A stretch of 34,604 nucleotides of DNA from an uncultured Planctomyces sp. Its GTDB lineage: Bacteria > Planctomycetota > Planctomycetia > Planctomycetales > Planctomycetaceae. The position numbers and the translations under genes were made by a program. The notes under the pieces were generated by a model. It did no database searches. It was not told where the DNA came from and was given only the letters and a program-made list of their open reading frames with translations. The stretch spans positions 1 to 34,604 of the forward strand of contig CALGTK010000285.1 of the NCBI GenBank assembly GCA_937904325.1. Reading direction: 5' to 3'. How positions within the stretch are numbered: the first letter of the stretch is position 1; each line of letters opens with the position of its first letter. Of the stretch, positions 7,720-14,586 are shown piece after piece.

Positions 7720-8628
7720 ATGACAACTGCATTTATTTTTCCTGGCCAGGGTGCTCAGCACGTCGGCATGGCAAAGACCATCGTCGAAAACCACTCGGTC
7801 GCCAAAGAACTCTTTGAACGAGCGAACGAAGTCCTCGGTCTGGACCTGGCAAAGCTTTGCTTCGAGGGTCCGCAGGACGAACTCGATAAAACAGACTTCA
7901 GCCAACCAGCCCTCTTCGTGTGCAGTTTCGCCGCGCTGGAGATCCTGAAGGCAGAGCAACCGGATGTCGTCGAGCAATGCTCAATGGCCGCCGGCCTTAG
8001 CCTCGGCGAGTACACCGCTTTGACCTTCGCCGGAGCGATCTCGTTCGAAGACGGTCTGAAGATCGTCCGCAAACGCGGACAGGCCATGCAGGCCGCGGCT
8101 GACGCCGCTCCTTCCGGTATGGTCAGTGCGTTGCTGCTTAACGATGAGCAGGTTGACGACGTTGTCACCAAAGCGACTGAAGCTGGCGGCATCTGGGTTG
8201 CCAATCGCCTTTGCCCAGGAAACACCGTCTTGTCGGGTGACACTGCAGCCTGCGGGCGAGCGGGCATCCTGATCGAAGAAGCCGGCGGACGACCGATCCC
8301 GTTGTCAGTCGCTGGAGCGTTTCACACTGAATTCATGCAACCAGCTGTCGATCAGCTTGCTGAAGTGCTTGAAATGGTCGAAATCACCGCTCCACGAATC
8401 CCGGTCATTTCGAACGTCGACGCCGAGCCGCACAGCGATCCGGCTGAAATTCGATCCATCCTCGTTCAACAGGTCGTCAACCCGGTCCTGTGGGAAAAAT
8501 GTATCCGCCGTATGCTGGACGACGGAGCCGACCACTTCTACGAAATTGGTCCAGGCAAAATCCTGAAGGGTCTGATGAAACGAATCGCCCGCAAAGTCCC
8601 GTGCGACGTGATTAACGACTCACCGTAG
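7720..8628 (+). CDS. fabD: Malonyl-CoA:ACP transacylase FabD
   Basis: A 302-residue enzyme that loads malonyl groups from CoA to acyl carrier protein for fatty acid elongation. The N-terminal FIFPGQGAQ motif forms the oxyanion region. The nucleophile Ser94 sits in GLSLGEYTAL, and the His of the dyad is in GAFHTEFM (His202). The family length is about 300-320. I chose ATG 7720, preceded by TTGGAG at a 6-base spacing, over the longer opening from 7675, because the FabD fold begins directly at TTAFIFPGQG. It lies 169 bp after plsX, in the order often seen in bacterial fab clusters (plsX-fabH-fabD), but fabH, fabG and acpP are absent here. A REP-like palindrome follows the stop immediately. Confidence 0.97.
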   Translation: MTTAFIFPGQGAQHVGMAKTIVENHSVAKELFERANEVLGLDLAKLCFEGPQDELDKTDFSQPALFVCSFAALEILKAEQPDVVEQCSMAAGLSLGEYTALTFAGAISFEDGLKIVRKRGQAMQAAADAAPSGMVSALLLNDEQVDDVVTKATEAGGIWVANRLCPGNTVLSGDTAACGRAGILIEEAGGRPIPLSVAGAFHTEFMQPAVDQLAEVLEMVEITAPRIPVISNVDAEPHSDPAEIRSILVQQVVNPVLWEKCIRRMLDDGADHFYEIGPGKILKGLMKRIARKVPCDVINDSP

Positions 8629-8675
8629 GGTGGGCACTGCCCACCAGATAATCGATTTGATGGGCAATACTCACC
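8629..8675. repeat. REP-like palindromes after fabD
   Basis: GGTGGGCACTGCCCACC (8629-8645) is a palindrome starting at the fabD stop codon. A degenerate second copy, GATGGGCAATACTCACC, lies at 8659-8675. The same core occurs at 4778-4794. The stems may stop transcription or stabilise the fabD mRNA. No T-tract follows directly, so a classic intrinsic terminator is not certain. Confidence 0.55.
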
Positions 8676-8717
8676 CTGCAAACCAGAAGTGAACTACAAA
8701 CGCGGATCTCTGTCCTA

Positions 8718-8729
8718 TCGCAGGCGGGA
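8718..8729 (+). repeat. 12-mer TCGCAGGCGGGA shared with the lysA upstream region
   Basis: TCGCAGGCGGGA lies about 67 bp before the asd start and recurs exactly at 10031-10042, about 90 bp before the lysA start. Both genes belong to the lysine/diaminopimelate pathway. It could be a shared control site or chance. Confidence 0.3.
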
Positions 8730-8795
8730 CGTTCTTCCTGTTATGAAGAGCGGCAACCTGAATTTACTTAGCTCTTAAAACTGAAGGTGAAGGCC

Positions 8796-9803
8796 GTGTT
8801 TGAGACAGTTGCCGTAATCGGTGCTACGGGTGCCGTTGGAAGCATCATTCTTGATCTGCTGGAGAAGCGAGACTTCCCGGCAAAACAGTTTCGATTACTC
8901 GCGTCAGCTAGAACGGCCGGCACAAAGATCACACTTAAAGGTCAGGAGATCACGGTCGAAGAATTGACCACCACGTCCTTCGAAGGCATCGACCTGGTCA
9001 TCGCCAGCACCCCCGACGACACCGCCGCCGAGTACCTTCCACACGCGATCAAAGCCGGTTGCAAGGTGATCGACGAATCCGGCTACTGGCGTATGAACCC
9101 GGAAGTCGCTCTGGTCGTGCCGGAGATCAATCCGGAAGACGCAATCAAGGCCAGAGGCATCATCGCCAGTCCGAACTGCTCGACGACTCAAATGGTGGTC
9201 GCCCTGAAGCCGCTACACGACGCGGCCAAAGTGAAACGAGTCATCGTCTCCACCTACCAGGCAACCAGCGGCGCAGGCCTGCAGGGCAATCGAGATCTGG
9301 AAGCTGGCTCAAAAGCGCATCTGTCCGGCGAAAAATATGACTACCAGGCATTCGCCTACCCGATCGCTTTCAACGCGATTCCACAAATCGGCGGCCACAA
9401 AGAAGACGGCTACACCAGCGAAGAGATGAAGATGGTCTACGAGACTCGCAAGATTCTCGGCGACGAGTCCATCCTCGTTAATCCAACCTGCGTTCGAATT
9501 CCCGTCGCCAACTGTCACAGCGAAGTTATCACAGTCGAGACCGAACGACCAGTTTCTCCGGAAGAAGCCCGCGAGTTGTTTTCCAACTTCCCCGGCATCA
9601 CTGTCGTCGACGACCTCAACGAGAAGCAGTACCCGATGCCCAGCACCTGCGCCGGCAGCGACGAAGTCTTCATTGGCCGAATCCGCAAAGACATCTCGAA
9701 CCCGAACGGCTTGAACTTCTGGTGCGTAAGCGACAACCTGCGAAAAGGTGCGGCAACCAACGCCGTACAGATCGCAGAACTTCTTTCCAGACAGTTGTCC
9801 TGA
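8796..9803 (+). CDS. asd: Aspartate-semialdehyde dehydrogenase
   Basis: A 335-residue enzyme that reduces aspartyl phosphate to aspartate semialdehyde with NADPH, the branch point to lysine/diaminopimelate, threonine and methionine. The Rossmann motif VAVIGATGAVG is at the N-terminus. The catalytic Cys128 is in SPNCSTTQM, the active-site His241 is in NCHSEV, and the family segment YQATSGAG is intact. Two GTG starts compete, at 8787 and 8796. I prefer 8796 because GAAGG at 8783-8787 is then 8 bases upstream and the protein starts MFETVAVIGATG, as in relatives. lysA lies 330 bp downstream with one small gene between, so two lysine-pathway steps are neighbours. Confidence 0.96.
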   Translation: MFETVAVIGATGAVGSIILDLLEKRDFPAKQFRLLASARTAGTKITLKGQEITVEELTTTSFEGIDLVIASTPDDTAAEYLPHAIKAGCKVIDESGYWRMNPEVALVVPEINPEDAIKARGIIASPNCSTTQMVVALKPLHDAAKVKRVIVSTYQATSGAGLQGNRDLEAGSKAHLSGEKYDYQAFAYPIAFNAIPQIGGHKEDGYTSEEMKMVYETRKILGDESILVNPTCVRIPVANCHSEVITVETERPVSPEEARELFSNFPGITVVDDLNEKQYPMPSTCAGSDEVFIGRIRKDISNPNGLNFWCVSDNLRKGAATNAVQIAELLSRQLS

Positions 9804-9848
9804 TCGCTCAAACCAGCTACTTCCCTACTCCGGGAAATCGAAGTCGCC

Positions 9849-10007
9849 ATGTGGAACATTATCATCGGAATCGTGTTCATCGTCGGTGGCCTCAGCGGCC
9901 AGTTGGCTTTACGAGGTTTCGACAGCCCCACAGGCCTCGCCGCGTTTGGTGGGGCTCTGATCGTTTGGGGGCTCGTACAGTCAGTACGAGCAAATAATGC
10001 TCAATAG
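9849..10007 (+). CDS. Small two-helix membrane protein (52 aa), unknown
   Basis: ATG at 9849 opens a 52-residue frame ending at TAG 10005-10007. It has two hydrophobic stretches, WNIIIGIVFIVGGLSGQLAL and GLAAFGGALIVWGLVQSV, separated by a short polar turn (RGFDSPT), and a short polar tail. This is the build of a small integral membrane protein with both ends on the same side. It lies between asd and lysA on the same strand, 45 bp after asd, and could be co-transcribed. No function can be assigned. The regular hydrophobic pattern and position support a real gene, though GAAG eleven bases upstream is only a modest ribosome site. Confidence 0.65.
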   Translation: MWNIIIGIVFIVGGLSGQLALRGFDSPTGLAAFGGALIVWGLVQSVRANNAQ

Positions 10008-10030
10008 TTTGTTCACAAACCGTTATTTCC

Positions 10031-10042
10031 TCGCAGGCGGGA
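10031..10042 (+). repeat. 12-mer TCGCAGGCGGGA (second copy, upstream of lysA)
   Basis: Exact second copy of the 12-mer at 8718-8729, here in the 125-bp gap before lysA. See the asd copy for interpretation. Confidence 0.3.
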
Positions 10043-10132
10043 AGTCAGTCGGAGTGCATGTAACTGGTTGCCACCTTCGCGAACATGACGTGATCTCTAA
10101 TAACCAGAACAATGAAAATAGCAGGTAACGCT

Positions 10133-11407
10133 ATGAACGCATTTCAATACCGCGACGGAGAACTATTCTGCGAGGACGTCGCCGTTGCCCCGTTGGCCGA
10201 AGAGTTTGGTACTCCGCTGTGGATTTACTCGAAGGCTCAGTTGCTGCATCAGCTTGGGCAGATTCAGGAAGCATTTGCCGACGTTGAGCCGGTGATCTGC
10301 TACTCGGTTAAAGCCAACTCGAACCTGACGCTTCTACGAACGATGAATGAAGCAGGTGCAAGCTTCGACGTCGTTTCCGGCGGAGAACTCTTTCGAGTCA
10401 AACAGGCCGGCGCTGACACGACGCGAGTCGTCTTTGCAGGGGTTGGCAAGACCGACGACGAAATCCGGTTCGCCCTTGAATGTGACATACTGAAGTTTGA
10501 CGTTGAGAGCGAAGCCGAACTCGATGCTATTTCAGCCGTCGCCTCGTCGATGGGCAAAGTCGGTCGAGTTGCCTTGCGACTGAACCCGGACATCGACGCG
10601 AAGACTCATGAGAAGACAACAACCGGGAAGAAGGGCAACAAGTTCGGCATGGACATTGAACGTGCCGGACAGCTCGCAGACAAAGTTCTGGCAGATCCAA
10701 ATCTGCAACTCAGCGGAATCCATATGCATCTTGGATCACCGATCCACTCGACGGAGCCTTACGAACGTGCCGCTCAGAAAGCGATCGAGATCGTTCGTGA
10801 GTACCGTTCCAAAGGCCACGACATCAGTTGGATCAACCTCGGCGGCGGATTCGCCATCAGCTACCGACACGAAGAAGGTTTGTCGGCCGCTGAATATGCA
10901 AAGGTCATCGTTCCGGCCGTCAAAGAAGCCGAGTGCCGACTCGCTCTGGAGCCAGGTCGGTTCATTGCAGGTAACTCAGGTGTACTGATCAGCAAAGTTA
11001 TATTCACGAAGCGTGAAGGTGGCAAGCTGTTTTACATTCAGGATGGCGGCATGAACGACCTCGTCCGACCAGCCATGTACGATGGCTTTCACCGAGTGTG
11101 GCCAGTCAAGCCGGCCGTCCAAATGCCTGCCGACGCCGAGTCTCAACCCGAAGGCACTGAAGCGGCAGACGTCGTTGGCCCAATTTGCGAATCATGCGAC
11201 TACCTCGCGAAAGACCGCTTCCTTCCGCCGATGGAACGCGGCGACTTACTCTGCACCTACAGCGCGGGGGCGTACGGCACGGTCATGAGCAGCAACTACA
11301 ACTCGCGACCGCGTGGCACGGAAATCATGGTCGACGGCGACTCGTACCGCATCGTTCGTCGCAAGGAAAACTACGAGGATCTGGTCAGGCACGAACTGGT
11401 CGACTAA
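10133..11407 (+). CDS. lysA: Diaminopimelate decarboxylase
   Basis: A 424-residue PLP enzyme of the alanine-racemase fold (group IV decarboxylases) that converts meso-diaminopimelate to L-lysine. The PLP Lys60 is in YSVKANSN. The HMHLGSP segment, the glycine-rich phosphate-binding GGGFAISY and [11 protein letters not shown] follow in the usual order. The diagnostic [11 protein letters not shown] and the C-terminal [16 protein letters not shown] complete the active site across the dimer. I chose ATG 10133 ([16 protein letters not shown]): AGG lies 8 bases upstream, whereas the in-frame ATG at 10112 has no ribosome site. Together with asd it gives two pathway steps. The dapA-superfamily gene at 4867 is probably not part of this pathway. 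Confidence 0.97.
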   Translation: MNAFQYRDGELFCEDVAVAPLAEEFGTPLWIYSKAQLLHQLGQIQEAFADVEPVICYSVKANSNLTLLRTMNEAGASFDVVSGGELFRVKQAGADTTRVVFAGVGKTDDEIRFALECDILKFDVESEAELDAISAVASSMGKVGRVALRLNPDIDAKTHEKTTTGKKGNKFGMDIERAGQLADKVLADPNLQLSGIHMHLGSPIHSTEPYERAAQKAIEIVREYRSKGHDISWINLGGGFAISYRHEEGLSAAEYAKVIVPAVKEAECRLALEPGRFIAGNSGVLISKVIFTKREGGKLFYIQDGGMNDLVRPAMYDGFHRVWPVKPAVQMPADAESQPEGTEAADVVGPICESCDYLAKDRFLPPMERGDLLCTYSAGAYGTVMSSNYNSRPRGTEIMVDGDSYRIVRRKENYEDLVRHELVD

Positions 11408-11532
11408 AGTCATCCCGCTCTGTTGTTCTTTCAATGCCGAGCTCGTCGAAACTTTCTGCGGTTTCCCGCCGGTTGCCACAAGTTTCCATGCACTCTGCTT
11501 TTTTATTTCGTATTGCACTTCGGAAATCAATC

Positions 11533-12003
11533 ATGTCAACGACTGAGAATCCGACCTTTGAAGCACGAACGCCGATTGCTCGCGAAGACTTGAAAGCCGA
11601 CGAAAACCTCTGCGAATACTGCACGGCAAAATGTTGTCGCTACTATGCCTTCCCGATTGACACTCCGAAAAAGTGGAAGGATTTTGACTACATGCGGTGG
11701 TACCTGCTGCACGGCAAAGCGGCGATTTTCGTCGAAGAAGGCACGTGGTACATCATGGTCTACGCCGACTGTCAGCATCTGCTGCCGAACAATGGCTGCG
11801 GCACTTATGAGACTCGGCCGCAAATTTGCCGCGAATACACAACCAAAGACTGCGAGTACGACAACGATTCTGGCTACGATCAACTCTTCGAATCTCCCGA
11901 GCAGATTGAAGAGTACGCCGAAGCGAAACTGCCTCTGAAGAAACGGTCTCCGTGGTCGCGCGAGCGGGCCATAAGCCTCAACCTTCCGGTTATCAGCGGG
12001 TAA
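11533..12003 (+). CDS. YkgJ-type cysteine-cluster protein (CxxCxxxCC)
   Basis: A 156-residue protein with the YkgJ/UPF0153 cysteine cluster, thought to bind zinc or an Fe-S centre. The visible ligands are Cys27, Cys30, Cys34 and Cys35 (CEYCTAKCC), then Cys80, Cys89, Cys99 and Cys107 (ADCQHL, GCGTY, PQICREY, KDCEY). The motif YETRPQICREY is the family signature. The ATG at 11533 with GGAAA seven bases upstream was chosen over a longer opening that overlaps lysA in another frame. The product is probably cytoplasmic; its biochemical role is not established for the family. The next gene starts 5 bp after the stop, so they are co-transcribed. It could have a redox or metal-handling role, which is inference. 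Confidence 0.88.
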   Translation: MSTTENPTFEARTPIAREDLKADENLCEYCTAKCCRYYAFPIDTPKKWKDFDYMRWYLLHGKAAIFVEEGTWYIMVYADCQHLLPNNGCGTYETRPQICREYTTKDCEYDNDSGYDQLFESPEQIEEYAEAKLPLKKRSPWSRERAISLNLPVISG

Positions 12004-12007
12004 CGCC

Positions 12008-12589
12008 ATGTGGTTCACCGAAGACGCCTGGTCGCCGATCATTCTCTGCACAGTCATCGCGGCCATCGTTTTCATCACCTTCATGACCACTCAACGAGCA
12101 AGATTTCTTATTGCGTTGCCATTGTTGCTGCTTGCGGCGATCACAATTTACTTCGTCGAAATTGCCATCGTCACGGACGGCGAACAGGTCGAGAAGAACC
12201 TGCACGATCTTGTCGATACGTTTGTTGAAGAGTCGCACCAGTTTGGATCTGGCTCGAGCGTGATCCCGGAGCAGGCTCGGTGTCAGTCGTTCTTTGCCGA
12301 AACCAACACTGTTGACCGAACTCGCGTCGTGGCCGCTTTGATGTTCGTCCAGGTCGAAGGCAACATTCGTGTAACGGACGTTAAGATTCAATTGACGAAT
12401 CAAGACACGATGGCGGTCACTCATTTTCGGGCGAACGCAACGTTCTCGACAGATTCAAATTCTGGACATCATCCATCCCGCTGGGAGATGACCTGGCAGA
12501 AGCAGGCTGGCGAGTGGAAGATCACTCGCACAAAGATGCTGAATGTCGTCAACGGTCAGGAAATGCAGGTACTCGGAGTCGACCGGTAA
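12008..12589 (+). CDS. Membrane-anchored protein with SnoaL/NTF2-like C-terminal domain
   Basis: A 193-residue protein with two N-terminal transmembrane helices (about residues 8-27 and 32-52), followed by a soluble domain of about 130 residues. That domain begins with a helical EQVEKNLHDLVDTFVEE segment and continues with beta-rich stretches. It ends RWEMTWQKQAGEWKITRTKML, the typical last strands of a SnoaL/NTF2-like cone fold, which often binds small hydrophobic ligands. No catalytic residues can be named. The start lies 5 bp after the YkgJ-type gene, so the two are translationally close. The SMP-30 gene follows after 18 bp. The fold assignment comes from pattern only. Confidence 0.75.
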   Translation: MWFTEDAWSPIILCTVIAAIVFITFMTTQRARFLIALPLLLLAAITIYFVEIAIVTDGEQVEKNLHDLVDTFVEESHQFGSGSSVIPEQARCQSFFAETNTVDRTRVVAALMFVQVEGNIRVTDVKIQLTNQDTMAVTHFRANATFSTDSNSGHHPSRWEMTWQKQAGEWKITRTKMLNVVNGQEMQVLGVDR

Positions 12590-12607
12590 AATCGTACGGA
12601 GTGTTTG

Positions 12608-13561
12608 ATGACGATAGACTTTCAGAATGCAGGGATTCCTGCCGCAGTTGACTCCACTGGCGTGTCCCCCGTGACGGCCATCGCCTTTACAGAGGGGCCG
12701 GCGGCGGCCGCAGACGGAACGGTCTACTTCAGCGATATCGCCAACAACCGAATCATGACATTTGATTCGGTCGCCGGCACGACCAGCGTCTTTCGAGAAC
12801 CCAGCGGCCGGGCGAACGGCTTACTGTTTGATCCTCAGGGGCGACTCCTCGCATGCGAAGGTAACGAGTTCGGCGACAACGATGGAAATCGAAGGATCAC
12901 TCGTACTGACCTGATGACAGGCGAAGTTGAAGTCCTGACCGACAATTTCGAAGGAAAGAAGTACAACGCCCCCAACGACATTGCTGCATGCAGCAACGGT
13001 CAGATTTTCTTCACCGATCCGTGCTACGGCGACCGCACGACGATGGAATTGAACCATGACTCGGTGTTCCGAATCGACGCCGATGGCTCCGTTTCGAAAG
13101 TCATCACTCAACCAGAGATTCAGCGTCCCAACGGAATCGCTCTGAGTCCGGATGAGAGAACGCTTTATCTGGTCGATAGCTGTCCGATCGTCGGTGGCAA
13201 TAGAAAGATCTGGAAGTTTGATCTGTCATCCGAGGGCGAAGTCTGTAACCAGCAGGTCGTCATCGACTTCGCGCCGGGGCGAGGCGGCGACGGGATGGCT
13301 ATCGCTCAGAATGGCGATCTTTACATCGCCGCCGGAATCGCTCGACCGCGAGGTCCGCACGAAGCGACAACCGTTCCGGCCGGTATTTGGATTGTCACAT
13401 CCGATGGAGACGTCAAAGGACGGATCCCAGTCCCTGAAGATGTTCTGACCAACGTGACGTTCGGCGGCGGTGACCTTCAGACTCTTTACATCGCCGCCGG
13501 CAAGACACTGTTTTCAATCCGTGTCAATACGCCAGGCTTCGTCGTTCATCGCCGCAACTGA
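12608..13561 (+). CDS. SMP-30/gluconolactonase-family lactonase
   Basis: A 317-residue six-bladed beta-propeller of the SMP-30/gluconolactonase/LRE family, metal-dependent enzymes that open sugar lactones and related esters. The divalent-metal residues of the family can be followed: Glu29 in FTEGP, Asn123 in APNDIA, Asn175 in RPNGIAL and Asp190 in YLVDS. The blade motif GxVYFSDxxNNRI (residues 37-49) is typical. ATG 12608 is preceded by GGAG at a 7-base spacing. No signal peptide is visible, so it is likely cytoplasmic. It follows the NTF2-like gene by 18 bp and precedes the MT-A70 gene by 20 bp. The precise lactone cannot be predicted. Confidence 0.92.
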   Translation: MTIDFQNAGIPAAVDSTGVSPVTAIAFTEGPAAAADGTVYFSDIANNRIMTFDSVAGTTSVFREPSGRANGLLFDPQGRLLACEGNEFGDNDGNRRITRTDLMTGEVEVLTDNFEGKKYNAPNDIAACSNGQIFFTDPCYGDRTTMELNHDSVFRIDADGSVSKVITQPEIQRPNGIALSPDERTLYLVDSCPIVGGNRKIWKFDLSSEGEVCNQQVVIDFAPGRGGDGMAIAQNGDLYIAAGIARPRGPHEATTVPAGIWIVTSDGDVKGRIPVPEDVLTNVTFGGGDLQTLYIAAGKTLFSIRVNTPGFVVHRRN

Positions 13562-13581
13562 CTTGAGGTCTACCGTCTACC

Positions 13582-14283
13582 ATGCCAGCGTCAAAGAAGC
13601 CCGTCCAGAAAAAAGCACGGTCAAAGAAGTCAGCAATCGCCCCGGCAGAAAAGTCAGCGGCTGATTGCTTTGCTGAAGAATGCTCCGAGTTGAATTGCGG
13701 GACTATTCTCGCTGATCCTCCGTGGCAGTTCACCAATCGAACCGGCAAAGTCGCTCCCGAACACGGCCGTCTGACTCGTTATCCGACGCTGAAGCTCGAC
13801 GATGTAAAAGCGATTCCCCTACACCTCGCCGCCGCAGAGAAGAGCCATCTTTACCTGTGGGTTCCAAATGCTCTGCTCGCGGAAGGTCTCGCCGTCATGG
13901 AAGCCTGGGGATTCACCTACAAGTCAAACCTCGTCTGGCACAAAGTTCGGAAAGACGGAGAACCAGACGGCCGCGGCGTCGGCTTCTACTTTCGCAATAC
14001 GACCGAACTTGTTCTGTTCGGTGTGCGAGGCTCAATGAGAACGCTCGCTCCCGGACGTCGCCAGGTAAACATCATCAAGTCGCGAAAACGCGAACACTCT
14101 CGAAAGCCCGACGAGCTCTATCAGGTTATCGAAGACTGCAGCCCCGGCCCGTACCTTGAACTCTTCGCCCGCGGCGCATTCAGCCCGAACTGGAATGTCT
14201 GGGGCAATCAGTCCGACGACTACGAACCCGACTGGCCCACCTACGCAAACCACAGCCAGGCTCGCAAAACCGCAACCGAATAG
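13582..14283 (+). CDS. MT-A70 family adenine-N6 methyltransferase
   Basis: A 233-residue S-adenosylmethionine-dependent methyltransferase of the MT-A70 family. The catalytic DPPW motif (residues 45-48, ILADPPWQF) identifies an amino-methyltransferase acting on adenine N6. The family segments HLYLWVPN, GFYFRNTTELVLFGVRG and SRKPDELYQVIE follow. The last is the usual C-terminal motif with Lys/Pro near the substrate. The N-terminus (about 25 residues) is Lys/Ala/Ser-rich and looks disordered, perhaps aiding nucleic-acid contact. No restriction endonuclease or specificity subunit is adjacent, so it is an orphan methylase. The bacterial members are mostly DNA methylases, some of phage origin; RNA as substrate cannot be excluded. 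It ends a tight run starting at 11533. Confidence 0.93.
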   Translation: MPASKKPVQKKARSKKSAIAPAEKSAADCFAEECSELNCGTILADPPWQFTNRTGKVAPEHGRLTRYPTLKLDDVKAIPLHLAAAEKSHLYLWVPNALLAEGLAVMEAWGFTYKSNLVWHKVRKDGEPDGRGVGFYFRNTTELVLFGVRGSMRTLAPGRRQVNIIKSRKREHSRKPDELYQVIEDCSPGPYLELFARGAFSPNWNVWGNQSDDYEPDWPTYANHSQARKTATE

Positions 14284-14586
14284 TCGCCCTGCGGCCACAA
14301 AGTCTACGGCTCTCGTTCGCACCTTCGGCCTAGTACATGTTCTAAAGTGACGGGATCCGTACATTTCGGTCTTAGTTACCGTGATTTTTCTGTCGTGTAA
14401 AGGTGAGCATTCTAGCCTTACTTTTTGGATTTTGCCGATTTTCCGGCCTCGATTGCTCGGATTCGCTGCGGCAGTGACCCCATCTTTGCCGAATTAACTG
14501 ATCAGGACATGTAGCGGAATCGCTACAACCGGTCCGGTTACGCAGCATCCGAGAGAACTCGAAGTTCGGAAACAAGGCGACCTGCG
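14284..14586. other. Intergenic region upstream of the barrel gene
   Basis: About 300 bases without a gene. The first half is unstructured. The last 80 bases hold several inverted repeats (see 14510-14570) and probably form the 5' leader of the following envelope protein gene. No clear -35/-10 pair was found by eye. Confidence 0.5.
14510..14570 (+). promoter_or_regulatory. Structured leader: three inverted repeats before the barrel gene
   Basis: TGTAGCG-GAAT-CGCTACA (14510-14527) is a perfect 7-bp stem with a 4-nt loop. AACCGG-T-CCGGTT (14527-14539) follows directly. GAAC-TCGAA-GTTC (14555-14567) is nested with TCCGA/TCGGA (548-552 with 566-570 of the 14000s). They end 17 bases before the start codon, near the AAGG ribosome site. 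The layout suggests a folded leader or operators. It matches no riboswitch class I know by eye. Confidence 0.4.

Noticed and set aside
10008-10132. Lysine riboswitch before lysA
   Set aside because: The gap is only about 125 bases and lacks the conserved lysine-riboswitch core; nothing similar was found before asd.
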